Below, one piece after another: positions 20,387 to 29,359 of a stretch of 64,000 nucleotides of DNA. Source of the DNA: Pseudomonas viciae (GTDB lineage: Bacteria; Pseudomonadota; Gammaproteobacteria; Pseudomonadales; Pseudomonadaceae); NCBI RefSeq assembly GCF_004786035.1, contig NZ_CP035088.1, positions 713,501 to 777,500 on the forward strand. The letters run 5' to 3'. Under the pieces are notes generated by a model that worked only from the letters and a program-made list of their open reading frames with translations, was not told the DNA's origin and ran no database searches. The position numbers were made by a program, and so were the translations under genes. Numbering within the stretch: position 1 is the first letter of the stretch; every line of letters begins with the position of its first letter.

Positions 20387-20455
20387 CTCTGTGAAAACCA
20401 CCCTCGGCTTGATCCGAACCCAACGTTCGGCGTCGCCTACATGGTTTTCACAGAG
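20387..20455. repeat. 69-nt palindromic element between sui1 and speA
   Basis: CTCTGTGAAAACCA at 20387-20400 is perfectly repeated in inverse at 20442-20455. The interior holds a second 6-bp hairpin (CCGAAC / GTTCGG). It begins 4 bases after the sui1 stop. It may be the sui1 terminator (no T-run), a speA leader structure, or a small MITE-like repeat; the sequence is unlike the REPs in this window. Confidence 0.65.
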
Positions 20456-20593
20456 CCTGTTCTGAACGGGCTTCTAAACTCAGCGCTGCGAGCAGGGTCT
20501 ACCTTGCTGACAGACAATTCGTCATTTTCACTCTTTAGACTGCGCCAGCCTCCGACCGGATGGTGCATTTTGACTTCTTTATAGGGGACTTCG

Positions 20594-22507
20594 ATGTCCG
20601 TACGACGCACACGCAAAGACGATGGCAGCCAATGGACAGTTGCGGACAGCCGCAGTGTTTACGGGATTCGCCATTGGGGGGCCGGGTATTTCGCGATCAA
20701 TGACGCCGGTCGCGTCGAAGTCCGTCCCAACGGCCCCGACAGCTCGCCCATCGACCTGTTCGAGCAAGTCGACCAGCTGCGCCAGAGCGGCCTGTCGCTG
20801 CCCTTGCTGGTGCGCTTTCCCGACATCCTGCAGGACCGTGTGCGCCAGCTCACCGGCGCGTTTGACAGCAACATCGCGCGCCTGGAATACCAGAGCCAGT
20901 ACACCGCGCTCTATCCGATCAAGGTCAACCAGCAGGAAGCGGTGATCGAAAACATCATCGCCACCCAGAACGTCTCCATCGGCCTGGAAGCCGGCTCCAA
21001 GCCGGAGTTGCTGGCGGTGCTGGCCCTGGCACCGAAGGGTGGCACCATCGTCTGCAACGGCTACAAGGACCGTGAGTTCATCCGCCTGGCGCTGATGGGC
21101 CAGAAGCTGGGTCACAACGTCTTCATCGTCATCGAGAAAGAGTCCGAAGTCGGCCTGGTGATCGAAGAGGCCGCCGTGCTCAAGGTCAAGCCACAGGTTG
21201 GCCTGCGGGTGCGCCTGTCGTCCCTGGCGTCGAGCAAGTGGGCCGACACCGGTGGCGAGAAGTCCAAGTTCGGCTTGTCTGCCGCACAACTGCTGTCGGT
21301 GGTAGAGCGCTTCCGCGCCGCCGGCCTGGACCAGGGTATCCGCCTGCTGCACTTCCACATGGGTTCGCAGATCGCCAACCTGGCGGACTACCAGCACGGT
21401 TTCAAGGAAGCGATCCGTTACTACGGTGAGCTGCGCAACCTCGGCCTGCCGGTGGATCACATCGATGTCGGCGGTGGCCTGGGCGTGGACTACGACGGTA
21501 CCCACTCGCGCAATGCCAGCTCGATCAACTACGACATGGACGATTACGCCGGTGTCGTGGTCGGCATGCTCAAGGAGTTCTGCGATGCCCAGAGTTTGCC
21601 GCATCCGCACATCTTCTCCGAAAGCGGCCGCTCGCTGACCGCCCACCACGCCATGCTGGTGGTGCAGGTGACCGACGTCGAGAAACACAACGATGACGTG
21701 CCGGTGATCGAAAACAAGGAAAGCCTGCCGGAAACCGTGCAGTGGCTGGTTGACCTGCTGGGCCCGACCGACATCGAGATGGTCACCGAGACCTACTGGC
21801 GCGCCACCCACTACATGAGCGACGTGGCCACCCAGTACGCCGACGGCAAGCTGACCCTGGCTGAAAAAGCCCTGGCCGAGCAATGCTACTTCGCCGTGTG
21901 CCGTCGCCTGCACAACTCGTTGAAAGCTCGCCAGCGTTCCCATCGCCAGGTGCTGGATGAACTCAACGACAAGCTCGCCGACAAGTACATCTGCAACTTC
22001 TCGGTGTTCCAGAGCCTGCCGGACACCTGGGCCATCGGCCAGGTGCTGCCGATCCTGCCGTTGCATCGTCTTGACGAAGAGCCGCTGCGCCGCGCCGTGC
22101 TGCAAGACCTGACCTGTGACTCCGACGGCAAGATCAAGCAGTACGTCGACGAGCAGAGCATCGAGACCAGCCTGCCGGTCCACTCCCTCAATCCGGGTGA
22201 GGACTACCTGCTGGGGATCTTCCTGGTGGGCGCCTATCAGGAAATTCTTGGCGACATGCACAACCTGTTCGGTGACACCGATTCGGTGAACATCTACCAG
22301 AACGCCGATGGCAGCGTTTACCACGCCGGTATCGAAACCCACGACACCATCGAAGACATGCTGCGTTATGTGCACCTGTCGCCGGAGGAGTTGATGACGC
22401 ACTACCGCGACAAGTGCGCCAGTGCCCGCATCAGCGCCGCCGAACGCACCCAGTTCCTGGATGCGTTGCGCCTGGGGCTGACGCGTTCGTCCTACCTGTC
22501 TTCCTGA
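20594..22507 (+). CDS. speA: Biosynthetic arginine decarboxylase
   Basis: 637 residues, PLP-dependent. It decarboxylates arginine to agmatine, the entry to putrescine synthesis. Motifs are YPIKVNQQ with the PLP lysine at residue 110, [28 protein letters not shown] (phosphate-binding glycines) and [17 protein letters not shown]. Length and motif order are normal for the SpeA family (fold III decarboxylases). AGGGGA lies before the ATG. It is preceded by a palindromic element and followed by a strong terminator, so it is probably monocistronic. Confidence 0.97.
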   Translation: MSVRRTRKDDGSQWTVADSRSVYGIRHWGAGYFAINDAGRVEVRPNGPDSSPIDLFEQVDQLRQSGLSLPLLVRFPDILQDRVRQLTGAFDSNIARLEYQSQYTALYPIKVNQQEAVIENIIATQNVSIGLEAGSKPELLAVLALAPKGGTIVCNGYKDREFIRLALMGQKLGHNVFIVIEKESEVGLVIEEAAVLKVKPQVGLRVRLSSLASSKWADTGGEKSKFGLSAAQLLSVVERFRAAGLDQGIRLLHFHMGSQIANLADYQHGFKEAIRYYGELRNLGLPVDHIDVGGGLGVDYDGTHSRNASSINYDMDDYAGVVVGMLKEFCDAQSLPHPHIFSESGRSLTAHHAMLVVQVTDVEKHNDDVPVIENKESLPETVQWLVDLLGPTDIEMVTETYWRATHYMSDVATQYADGKLTLAEKALAEQCYFAVCRRLHNSLKARQRSHRQVLDELNDKLADKYICNFSVFQSLPDTWAIGQVLPILPLHRLDEEPLRRAVLQDLTCDSDGKIKQYVDEQSIETSLPVHSLNPGEDYLLGIFLVGAYQEILGDMHNLFGDTDSVNIYQNADGSVYHAGIETHDTIEDMLRYVHLSPEELMTHYRDKCASARISAAERTQFLDALRLGLTRSSYLSS

Positions 22508-22517
22508 TGGGCCGTTA

Positions 22518-22592
22518 ACGCCCTCCGGGGCTGTCAGAAAATACACCGTATTTTGCGGGTTTTTTCGGACAATCCCGGAGGGCGTTTTTATT
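22518..22592 (+). terminator. Nested terminator after speA
   Basis: A perfect 12-bp stem (ACGCCCTCCGGG at 22518-22529, CCCGGAGGGCGT at 22574-22585) followed by TTTTATTT. Inside the loop is a second perfect 7-bp hairpin (AAAATAC / GTATTTT, 22538-22554) with its own T6 run soon after. Either could act as a terminator. Confidence 0.85.
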
Positions 22593-22741
22593 TGTGCCGG
22601 CTGTTCATTCCGCAACTCGGTTCATCTAACCGGCGATGTCCTTATTTCGTGTAGTCCCTTTCCTAACTTGTACTTGGGCCCTCTACTCGGCCATGGCTCT
22701 CAGCGAGAATCCCCGGCCGCCCCTCCTGTAGAGAAACGCCG

Positions 22742-24049
22742 ATGTCCGATCCAGCCCGCGAGCCAGCATTTCGTCTGGAGATAGCCGGTCTGCCCGAACC
22801 CTTTGTCGTCGTGGCCTTCACGGGTAGCGAAGCCATCAGCGAACCCTTTGTCTATGAAGCGCAGTTGTTGATCAACGATCCGACCCTGGACTTGGCGGGC
22901 TTGTTGTACCGCAGCGTCTGGTTGAGTTTCGGGGCTGCGGGCCGGGGCATTCATGGTCAGCTCCACGAGCTTGTACAACTGCGTCATGACGCCAGCTGCC
23001 AGGTGCGTATCGGGCCGAAGCTGGCTTGCCTGGCGCAGCGCTTCAGTCAGCGTGTGTTCAATGCCCGTTCGGTGCCGCAGATCATCCGCCAGGTGCTCAA
23101 GGCCCATGGCATCAGTGGCCGCAGCCTGTGTCTGGATTTGAGCGGTGACTATCCGCTGCAGGACTTCTGCACCCAGTATCGGGAGTCGGACTTGCAGTTT
23201 CTCCAGCGGGTGTGCGCCCAGGCGGGCATCCACTTCCATTTCGAGCAGGCTCGGGACAGGCATTGCCTGGTATTTGCGGACAGTACAGGCAGTTTTCCCC
23301 CTGTCGGCGAGGCGGTTTACGCGGGCGATGGGCAGACGCCCGGGGTGAGGGCCTTCAGCGTTCAAACCGATGCATCGGGGGAGCAGGTCGCCCAGGGCCG
23401 CAGCGATCTGCTGGGCCTGCATTGTGGCCGGACGCTGTCGTTGGCGGCCCATCCTTTCAACGGTTGGAACCAGCGCTGGCTGTTGACGAAGATTGAGCAT
23501 CGCGCTCAGGCCGGCGTGTATGACAACCATTTTCGAGCCATCCCCTGGGGGGCGCCGTTCGTGGCGACCGGGATCCCTGCAAAGCCGCGCATGGTCAGCC
23601 GGCAACGGGGTTGGGTGGTGACGGTGGATGAGCCAGCGGTGCCAATGGCCGGGCGAGTGGCGGTGCAGTTTGACTGGGTTTATCAGGGCGAGGGGGCCAG
23701 CCCCAGTCATTGCTGGCTGCCCTTGGCGCCCGAGCTGGCCGTTGACGGGCCAGGCGTCATCCGTGACGGCACCGAGGTGTTGGTGAGCTTTATCGAAGGC
23801 GACCCGGATCGGCCGTTGATCAGTGCGTTTCTCGACGTACCTGCAGCCGTAGAGACAGCGGATGAGTCATCGTCGAGCGAACCTCCCGTGCAGTCTGTGG
23901 CCGATCCGTTCCTGTTGGCCGCGATCCAGAGCGCCGAGCCGCTGGTGTTATTGTGCCTGTTGCCGGGAGGAGGAAGCTTCAGCCCTTGTGCTCAGCCGGT
24001 ATGTACCTGCCGTATGCTGACGCGGCGCGGCGCGGGCGCGGCTCCATGA
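22742..24049 (+). CDS. Short VgrG-type T6SS spike protein
   Basis: 435 residues, shorter than the usual 600-700. The N-terminal gp27-like part shows FTGSEAISEPFVYEAQLLI, YRESDLQFLQRVCAQAGIHF (about 143) and RMVSRQRGWVV. A gp5-type OB domain follows (GRVAVQFDWVYQGEG, GTEVLVSFIEGDPDRPLI, to about residue 365). There is no long beta-helix needle. The last ~70 residues are variable and end in a cysteine-rich stretch (LLCLLPGGGSFSPC, then CTCR). VgrG trimers cap the Hcp tube of type VI secretion systems. The stop overlaps the next gene as ATGA. No T6SS core genes lie in the window, so this is an orphan unit; it may also be degenerate. Confidence 0.85.
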   Translation: MSDPAREPAFRLEIAGLPEPFVVVAFTGSEAISEPFVYEAQLLINDPTLDLAGLLYRSVWLSFGAAGRGIHGQLHELVQLRHDASCQVRIGPKLACLAQRFSQRVFNARSVPQIIRQVLKAHGISGRSLCLDLSGDYPLQDFCTQYRESDLQFLQRVCAQAGIHFHFEQARDRHCLVFADSTGSFPPVGEAVYAGDGQTPGVRAFSVQTDASGEQVAQGRSDLLGLHCGRTLSLAAHPFNGWNQRWLLTKIEHRAQAGVYDNHFRAIPWGAPFVATGIPAKPRMVSRQRGWVVTVDEPAVPMAGRVAVQFDWVYQGEGASPSHCWLPLAPELAVDGPGVIRDGTEVLVSFIEGDPDRPLISAFLDVPAAVETADESSSSEPPVQSVADPFLLAAIQSAEPLVLLCLLPGGGSFSPCAQPVCTCRMLTRRGAGAAP

Positions 24050-24843
24050 ACGCTGCCGCCATGCCTGGAGCTTCGCCTCAATGGCTATTGCTCGACGTAC
24101 CGGGCGCTCCCGGGGCTGCACGACTTCTGCAAGAACAGTTTGCCGGGGCTCGACGCTTTGCCTTGTTCGAAGGCACCGAGTTGCATGGGCTGAGGGAACA
24201 CGGTCCGCTGCTGGTGGATTTACGGCAATCACCGGCGCTGGCCGGTCTGTGTCATCTGGATGCCGGTGCCTGGCCGGGGCTGCTGTTGGTAAGCGCATCG
24301 CCAGTCGCGCCATTGCTGGCGCATCTGCGGCGTATGCTCACGGTGACCCTGGGCCTGCATCACAAAGCCTTGTTGAACTACTACAACCCGCACACCGCCA
24401 GCTACTTTTTCGACGGTTGCGACCCGCGGGAGCTCAGTTGCTGGTTGGGGCCCATCGGGTGGCTGCGCTGGTTCGGCGGCACCTGGGCCGACCGGGCGAT
24501 CGGCAGCCAGGGCTGGCAGCAATTGTCCAATCCCGGTTTACCGGTGCAGGCGCTGGAGAACGAGCACAGCCTCAGTGACCGGCAGCAGCGTCAGTTGCAG
24601 CAATGCCTGCTGGAGCGTCATGCCTGGCAATGGTCTTGCTCCACGGGGCGGGATTACCGCCTGCTCTGGGGAGACTTGCAGCAGGGCTTGACGCTGGGCT
24701 TCACCGAACGGCCGGTGCTCGACGACTGGCTGTGGCTGCGCCTGCAATACCCCGACGCCCAGCCAGTGTCGGGGCTGCCGGGCGGTTCGCAACGCGAGCG
24801 GCTCGATCATCTGCGACGGTTGTGGCGGGACAGTCCGGATTGA
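24046..24843 (+). CDS. DUF4123 T6SS effector adaptor (Tap/TEC-like)
   Basis: 265 residues from the ATG overlapping the vgrG stop. DUF4123 features include WLLLDVPGAPGAA at the N-terminus, FALFEGTELHGLREHGPLLVDL, and HHKALLNYYNPHTASYFFDG with a tryptophan-rich follow-up (WLGPIGWLRWFGGTW). DUF4123 proteins are chaperones that load a specific effector on the VgrG encoded beside them. Here the next gene is a convergent MATE gene only 4 bases away, so the expected effector is missing from this site. It could load an effector encoded elsewhere, or the cargo gene was lost. Confidence 0.85.
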   Translation: MNAAAMPGASPQWLLLDVPGAPGAARLLQEQFAGARRFALFEGTELHGLREHGPLLVDLRQSPALAGLCHLDAGAWPGLLLVSASPVAPLLAHLRRMLTVTLGLHHKALLNYYNPHTASYFFDGCDPRELSCWLGPIGWLRWFGGTWADRAIGSQGWQQLSNPGLPVQALENEHSLSDRQQRQLQQCLLERHAWQWSCSTGRDYRLLWGDLQQGLTLGFTERPVLDDWLWLRLQYPDAQPVSGLPGGSQRERLDHLRRLWRDSPD

Positions 24844-24847
24844 AACG

Positions 24848-26197
24848 TTATTGGGCGTGAGCAGCGAGCCATTCGTCACGCCGCTGCAAGTGCCAGGCGA
24901 TAGCACCGAGGGTCAGGCTGCGCAATGCCATGAACAACAGGAAGGTGATCCATAACCCGTGGTTGCCCAACCCTTGCAGCGCCCAGGCGAACGGCACCAC
25001 CAGTAACAGGGTCAGCAGCATGCCGTTGCGCATTTCCCGAGCGCGGGTGGCGCCGATGAACAGGCCGTCAAGCAGATAGCTCCAGACTGCAATCAGTGGC
25101 AGCGCGGCCAGGTAGGGCAAGTAGCGATAGGCGGTGTCGCGCACGTCGGGGATGTTGGTCTGCATATCGATGAACAGGTGGCCGGCGAGCAGAAACAGCA
25201 GGGCAAAACCGACGCTGGCAATCAGTGACCAGCCACAGGCCACCACCAGCGAGCGGCGCAGGGCCAGGCGGTCGCGGGCGCCAATGGCGTGGCCGCACAG
25301 TGCTTCGACAGCGTGGGCCAGGCCGTCCAAGGCATGGGCGGTCAGCAGCAGGCCGTTGAGCAGCAGGGCATTGGCTGCCACGGTGGCATCCCCCAGGCGC
25401 GCGCCTTGCACCGTGATCAGGAAAAACACCGCTTGCAACGCCAGACTGCGAATGAAAATGTCCCGGTTTACCGCCAGCAGCGGGCGCCAGTTTTGCCACA
25501 GCCCCAACGCCGCCCAGGCAATCCGCCCCGGCCAGGCCCGCAGCGTTTTGTGAGCCAGGGCCAGGCCGACCAGCGCCCCGGTCCACTCGGCGACGACCGA
25601 CGCCCGGGCCGATCCGGTCACACCCCAGTCCAGACCAATCACGAACCACAGGTTCAGGGCAATGTTCACCAAGTTGGTCACGAGCAAGATCGCCAACGGT
25701 GCCCGGGCATTCTGGGCACCGAGGAACCAGCCCACCAGCGCATAACTGGCCAGCGCCGCCGGCAGGCCGAAGAGCCGGGTATGGAAGAAGTCTTGGGTCA
25801 GTTGGTTGAGTTCGGCGGACGGCTGCATGAAATGCAAGGCCACGCCACTCAACGGCACACCGACCGCCCCGAGCACTATCGACAACCCCATCGCCAGCAA
25901 CAGGCCTTGCAGTAACACCTGGCGCAACGCGGCCCCGTCCCCGCGTCCGGCAGCCTGGGCGGCGAACCCGGTGGAGCCCATGCGCAGGAACCCCATGGCC
26001 CACGCCAACACCGTATACAAACTCGCCCCGACCGCCACCGCGCCCAACTGGTGGGCATGGGGCAAATGGCCGATGACGGTGCTGTCCACCAACGCCACCA
26101 GCGGCACGGAAATGTTCGAGAGAATCATCGGCGCAGCCAACGCCCAGACCCGTCGATGGGTGAGGTTGTCGCGCCAATCGGTGATCAGGTTGGACAT
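24848..26197 (-). CDS. MATE-family efflux transporter, DinF-like
   Basis: 449 residues with about 12 hydrophobic helices, a MATE/NorM fold of the DinF branch (LALPMILSNISVPLVALVDS-like start, here ALAAPMILSNISVPLVALVD; then MGSTGFAAQAAGRGD). It should export organic cations or toxic compounds using a Na+ or H+ gradient in the inner membrane; the substrate is not predictable. It converges on the DUF4123 gene. The downstream ends of the two genes nearly touch, with no terminator visible between them. Confidence 0.9.
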   Translation of the reverse strand: MSNLITDWRDNLTHRRVWALAAPMILSNISVPLVALVDSTVIGHLPHAHQLGAVAVGASLYTVLAWAMGFLRMGSTGFAAQAAGRGDGAALRQVLLQGLLLAMGLSIVLGAVGVPLSGVALHFMQPSAELNQLTQDFFHTRLFGLPAALASYALVGWFLGAQNARAPLAILLVTNLVNIALNLWFVIGLDWGVTGSARASVVAEWTGALVGLALAHKTLRAWPGRIAWAALGLWQNWRPLLAVNRDIFIRSLALQAVFFLITVQGARLGDATVAANALLLNGLLLTAHALDGLAHAVEALCGHAIGARDRLALRRSLVVACGWSLIASVGFALLFLLAGHLFIDMQTNIPDVRDTAYRYLPYLAALPLIAVWSYLLDGLFIGATRAREMRNGMLLTLLLVVPFAWALQGLGNHGLWITFLLFMALRSLTLGAIAWHLQRRDEWLAAHAQ

Positions 26198-26246
26198 GGG
26201 GGCTCCTTGATGGAGCGCGATTGTAGCGGGTTCCAGGGCGGATACT

Positions 26247-26421
26247 GATCGTTCCCACGCTCCTGCGTGGGAATACCTCTAAGGACGCTCTGCGTTCGGC
26301 TTTAGGACGCGGAGCGTGGGAAGGATCTCAACTCCGTGGGAGCAAGGCTTGCCCGCGATGAAGATGACGCGGTCTTCCAGGGAGCCGAGGCGTCTGTCTC
26401 GCGAGCAAGCTTTGCTCCCAC
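26247..26421. repeat. Composite of two repeat families upstream of the MATE gene
   Basis: 26247-26325 holds GTTCCCACGCTCCTGCGTGG and an inner GGACGCTCTGCGTTC / GGACGCGGAGCGTGGGAA partner, a Pseudomonas palindromic repeat different from the main REP. 26336-26421 is an ordinary REP pair (GTGGGAGCAAGGCTTGCCCG and a GCAAGCTTTGCTCCCAC partner). Confidence 0.85.
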
Positions 26422-26436
26422 ACAGCGCTCTCGGCC

Positions 26437-26730
26437 CTAGTGAATAATCCAACTCAACACCCACAACCCCAGCACCAACCAAATAATCCCCATGACGATC
26501 GACGCCCGCATGAACGCGCGGATCGCCGAGTACAGCAGCATCAACCCGAGGATCAGTGCCAGGATGCTGATGATCGAGGTGTCCATGCCCAGGGTGCGGG
26601 CCAGGCCATCGACGAAGTTGCCGCCGGCATTGGCCAGGGTGTTGAACAGGCCGCTGAGCAGGTCGACGATGAAACGGATCACCGAACCGAGCGCCTGGCC
26701 GAGCCATTCGAAAAAGCTTTCTACCTGCAT
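26437..26730 (-). CDS. Small membrane protein of unknown function
   Basis: 97 residues. The N-terminal half is amphipathic (FFEWLGQALGSVIRFIVDLL). The C-terminal half has two tight membrane helices (IISILALILGLMLLYSAI and VMGIIWLVLGLWVLSWII). No known motif is recognised. Hydrophobic periodicity and a defined start at 26730, with ATCAGGA upstream on that strand, support it as real. It is flanked by repeats on the downstream side and divergent from the MazG-like gene. Confidence 0.7.
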   Translation of the reverse strand: MQVESFFEWLGQALGSVIRFIVDLLSGLFNTLANAGGNFVDGLARTLGMDTSIISILALILGLMLLYSAIRAFMRASIVMGIIWLVLGLWVLSWIIH

Positions 26731-26892
26731 GTATGCATCCTGATGAGAGGGGGGACGTTGAGCCTTTGGCTTCTGATTGTAGGAGCTGCGCGGGCCGCAA
26801 TCGTTCGATTATGGGGCAAACCGCCGCTTCGTACCGAGACTCTTGCCTTCCCCGGTCATCCCCCCGAAGCTATGCGCATTCAGGAGAGCCCG

Positions 26893-27198
26893 ATGAACCT
26901 TGTTGAACTGACCGAACGCCTGCACGCCATTCGTGACCGTAACGATTGGCGGCCATTCCACAGCCCGAAAAACCTCGCCATGGCCGCCAGCGTGGAAATG
27001 GCCGAGCTGGTGGAGATTTTCCAGTGGCTGACCGAGGACCAGTCGCGCCAGCTGCCCGCGGACAAACTGGCCCACGCCGGGCAGGAAGTCGGCGACATCG
27101 TGTTGTACCTATTGCTGCTGTGCAGTGAACTGGGGTTGGACATGGACGCGGTGGTACGCAGCAAACTGGCCGACAGCGAGCGGCGGTTCGGCCAATGA
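26893..27198 (+). CDS. MazG-like nucleotide pyrophosphohydrolase
   Basis: 101 residues, all-alpha NTP-PPase of the RS21-C6/MazG-like type. The metal-binding pattern is visible as EMAELVEIFQW, followed about 25 residues later by EVGDIVLYLLLL. Such proteins hydrolyse non-canonical or excess dNTPs to monophosphates. AGGAGAG precedes the ATG; the longer upstream reading frame is not conserved. It overlaps the following cmoM by 4 bases (ATGA). Confidence 0.88.
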   Translation: MNLVELTERLHAIRDRNDWRPFHSPKNLAMAASVEMAELVEIFQWLTEDQSRQLPADKLAHAGQEVGDIVLYLLLLCSELGLDMDAVVRSKLADSERRFGQ

Positions 27199-27944
27199 GC
27201 GACCGTCATTTCGATCAACTCGCCACGCGCTTTGCGGAAAAAATCTACGGCGGGGCCAAGGGCGCGATCCGTCTGGCGGTGCTGCAGGCCGATCTGCTTG
27301 AGACCTTGCCGGATCGCCCGTTGCGGGTGCTGGATATCGGCGCCGGCCTGGGCCACATGTCGTTGTGGTTGGCCGAGCGCGGCCATCAGGTGACCCTGGC
27401 CGAGCCGGCCGAGCCGATGCTCGAAGGCGCCCGCCAACGGTTTGCCGATGCTGGCCAGAGCGCCACGTTCATCCAGGCGCCGTGGCAGGAATTGCTCGGT
27501 CAGCTCACTGCGCCTTACGACCTGGTGTTGTGTCATGCGGTGCTGGAGTGGCTGGCCGAGCCCCACGCGATCCTGCCGGTGCTGCATCAACTCACGGTCC
27601 CGGGTGGTTGGCTGTCCCTGGCGTTCTACAACCGCGACGCGCTGGTCTATCGCAATCTGCTCAAGGGGCATTTCCGCAAATTGCGCAAGAACGACATGGC
27701 CGGTGAAAAACAGAGCCTGACGCCACAACAACCCCTTGATCCGCGTGAATTGGCGGCGCAACTTGAAGGCTTGTGGCAGGTCGAAACCCAGAGTGGCGTG
27801 CGGGTTTTCCATGACTACATGCCGGTGGAGTTCCAGGGCCGCGTCGAGCTTGCGCAGTTGCTGGAAATGGAGCTGGCCCATCGTCGCCATCCGGCGTTTG
27901 CCGGGTTGGGACGTTATCTGCACTGGATCTGCCGTCCCCTCTGA
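27195..27944 (+). CDS. cmoM: tRNA 5-carboxymethoxyuridine methyltransferase
   Basis: 249 residues, SAM-dependent. It begins DRHFDQLATRFAEKIYGGAKG, very like E. coli CmoM (SmtA). SAM motif I is RVLDIGAGLGHMSLWLAERG (about residue 45), and LVLCHAVLEWLAEP and GVRVFHDYM follow as in CmoM. The enzyme methylates cmo5U34 of certain tRNAs to mcmo5U. It is translationally coupled to the MazG-like gene. Confidence 0.92.
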   Translation: MSDRHFDQLATRFAEKIYGGAKGAIRLAVLQADLLETLPDRPLRVLDIGAGLGHMSLWLAERGHQVTLAEPAEPMLEGARQRFADAGQSATFIQAPWQELLGQLTAPYDLVLCHAVLEWLAEPHAILPVLHQLTVPGGWLSLAFYNRDALVYRNLLKGHFRKLRKNDMAGEKQSLTPQQPLDPRELAAQLEGLWQVETQSGVRVFHDYMPVEFQGRVELAQLLEMELAHRRHPAFAGLGRYLHWICRPL

Positions 27945-27969
27945 TCTGAAAGAGCAATCGGAGCGCTAA

Positions 27970-28587
27970 ATGAAAGGTCGTTCAGGGTTGTTGGTGCTGT
28001 GCCTGGGGCTGGCGGCCTGCCAGGGCAGCAACCCGTATGTCGCCACATCTAACCCGCTGCCGCCGGCACCGCCCGAGGCAGCCACGGTGTTCGACCGCAG
28101 TGCCTACCCGGCGCCGCCCCGTGATTACGGGCGCTATCGCAGTTGGGCCTGGCTCAACGGCCGTCTGCCAGCGGGTACCGCTTGGGCGGACTCAGCCCAG
28201 GTGGCTGAAGCGGTGAGCAATGCCCTGGACCAGCGTGGCCTGCGCCCATTACACGATAACCGGCCGGCCGATCTGTTCGTTAGCGCCGATCTGCGCCTGG
28301 AGACTCGCGTGCGCCAGGTTCGGGACGACTATGATTCCGGTTACTACGGCGGCTACAGCCGTCATGACCGCTATGGTCCCGGCTATGGCATGTACCACTC
28401 GGTGCCGATGGTGCGCACGTATCAGGAGCAGGTCGTGGTGGTGCGTGTGGATCTGTTCGATGCCCGCAGTGGTCAGCCGGTATGGAGCGCCAGCGCCGAA
28501 ACCAGCCAGCGCGGCAATCAGAGTGAGCACACCGATGCCATTCGCGAAGCGGTGGAAAAAGCCCTGTCGGCTTATCCTCCAAGTTGA
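27970..28587 (+). CDS. DUF4136 lipoprotein (first of tandem pair)
   Basis: 205 residues with a lipoprotein signal ([10 protein letters not shown], cysteine about residue 17). The mature part has the DUF4136 pattern: [21 protein letters not shown] and [14 protein letters not shown] Tyr/Gly-rich stretch ([20 protein letters not shown]) precedes [27 protein letters not shown]. It is probably outer-membrane anchored; function unknown. It is followed 20 bases later by a paralogue. Confidence 0.85.
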   Translation: MKGRSGLLVLCLGLAACQGSNPYVATSNPLPPAPPEAATVFDRSAYPAPPRDYGRYRSWAWLNGRLPAGTAWADSAQVAEAVSNALDQRGLRPLHDNRPADLFVSADLRLETRVRQVRDDYDSGYYGGYSRHDRYGPGYGMYHSVPMVRTYQEQVVVVRVDLFDARSGQPVWSASAETSQRGNQSEHTDAIREAVEKALSAYPPS

Positions 28588-28607
28588 TTACGCAACGGAG
28601 AAAAATC

Positions 28608-29165
28608 ATGTTTCGCCGTCTTGCTCTACTGGCGTTCGCTGTACTGCTCAGCGCCTGTGCTACCAACCAGGTCAACCACGACTTCGACACCAGTCGTGAT
28701 TTTGCCGCCTATCGCAGCTGGAGCTGGAAGGAACCGGCGCTGCAATATCGGCCCGATGATCCGCGGATCAAGAGCGACCTGACGGAGCAGCGGATTCGCC
28801 AAGCCGTGGCCGATCAACTCGACCAACGCGGCCTACGCCCGGCTGCGGCTGGCGGGCGAGGCGATGTGCTGGTCCAGGCCTACCTGATCGTCGAGGATCG
28901 CCAACAGCAAGTGACCACCAACTACGGCGGCGGTTGGGGCAGCCCCTGGAATGGCTATTGGGGTGGGCCGATGTACAACGAAACCCGCAACATCAGCTAC
29001 AAAGTCGCCACCGTGCAGATCGACCTGCTCGACGGCAAGGACGGCAAGCTGGTGTGGCGCGGCAGTGATGAACGAATGCTCAGCAACTCGCCCAACCCGA
29101 CTGATCGCGACATGGCGGTGCGTGAGACCGTGGGGCGGATTCTGGCCAACTACCCTCCGCGGTAG
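28608..29165 (+). CDS. DUF4136 lipoprotein (second of tandem pair)
   Basis: 185 residues. The lipobox is LLSACATN (cysteine about residue 17). DUF4136 features include [40 protein letters not shown], a Gly/Trp/Tyr-rich segment (NYGGGWGSPWNGYWGG) and TVQIDLLDGKDGKLVWRGS. It shares layout with the gene just upstream, so the pair arose by tandem duplication. AACGGAG before ATG 28608 fixes the start; eight upstream in-frame codons were excluded. Function unknown. Confidence 0.87.
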   Translation: MFRRLALLAFAVLLSACATNQVNHDFDTSRDFAAYRSWSWKEPALQYRPDDPRIKSDLTEQRIRQAVADQLDQRGLRPAAAGGRGDVLVQAYLIVEDRQQQVTTNYGGGWGSPWNGYWGGPMYNETRNISYKVATVQIDLLDGKDGKLVWRGSDERMLSNSPNPTDRDMAVRETVGRILANYPPR

Positions 29166-29193
29166 GCAGATCCAGCATCGAAGCAAGCCAACC

Positions 29194-29302
29194 CACCGCT
29201 TTCGCGAGCAAGCCCGCTCCCACAGGGATTGGTGGTGGATGCAATTTCTATGATCACCAAGGAACCCATGTGGGAGCGAGCTTGCTCGCGAAGGCGGCTT
29301 TG
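29194..29302. repeat. REP pair after the DUF4136 genes
   Basis: Inverted REP cores (CGCGAGCAAGCCCGCTCCCAC and GTGGGAGCGAGCTTGCTCGC) about 40 bases apart in the convergent spacer. Confidence 0.88.
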
Positions 29303-29359
29303 CGGCCGACCTGTTCATCCCGTATGTACCCGATAAAAACTGTCGCAGCAGCGCCCATC

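Noticed and set aside
20579..22615. 678-codon open frame antisense to speA
   Set aside because: It mirrors speA over its whole length; GC-rich third positions keep the opposite strand open. No start signal or family likeness.
22742..24843. Prophage tail genes
   Set aside because: gp27/gp5-like VgrG plus a DUF4123 adaptor is a T6SS signature; no other phage genes are nearby.
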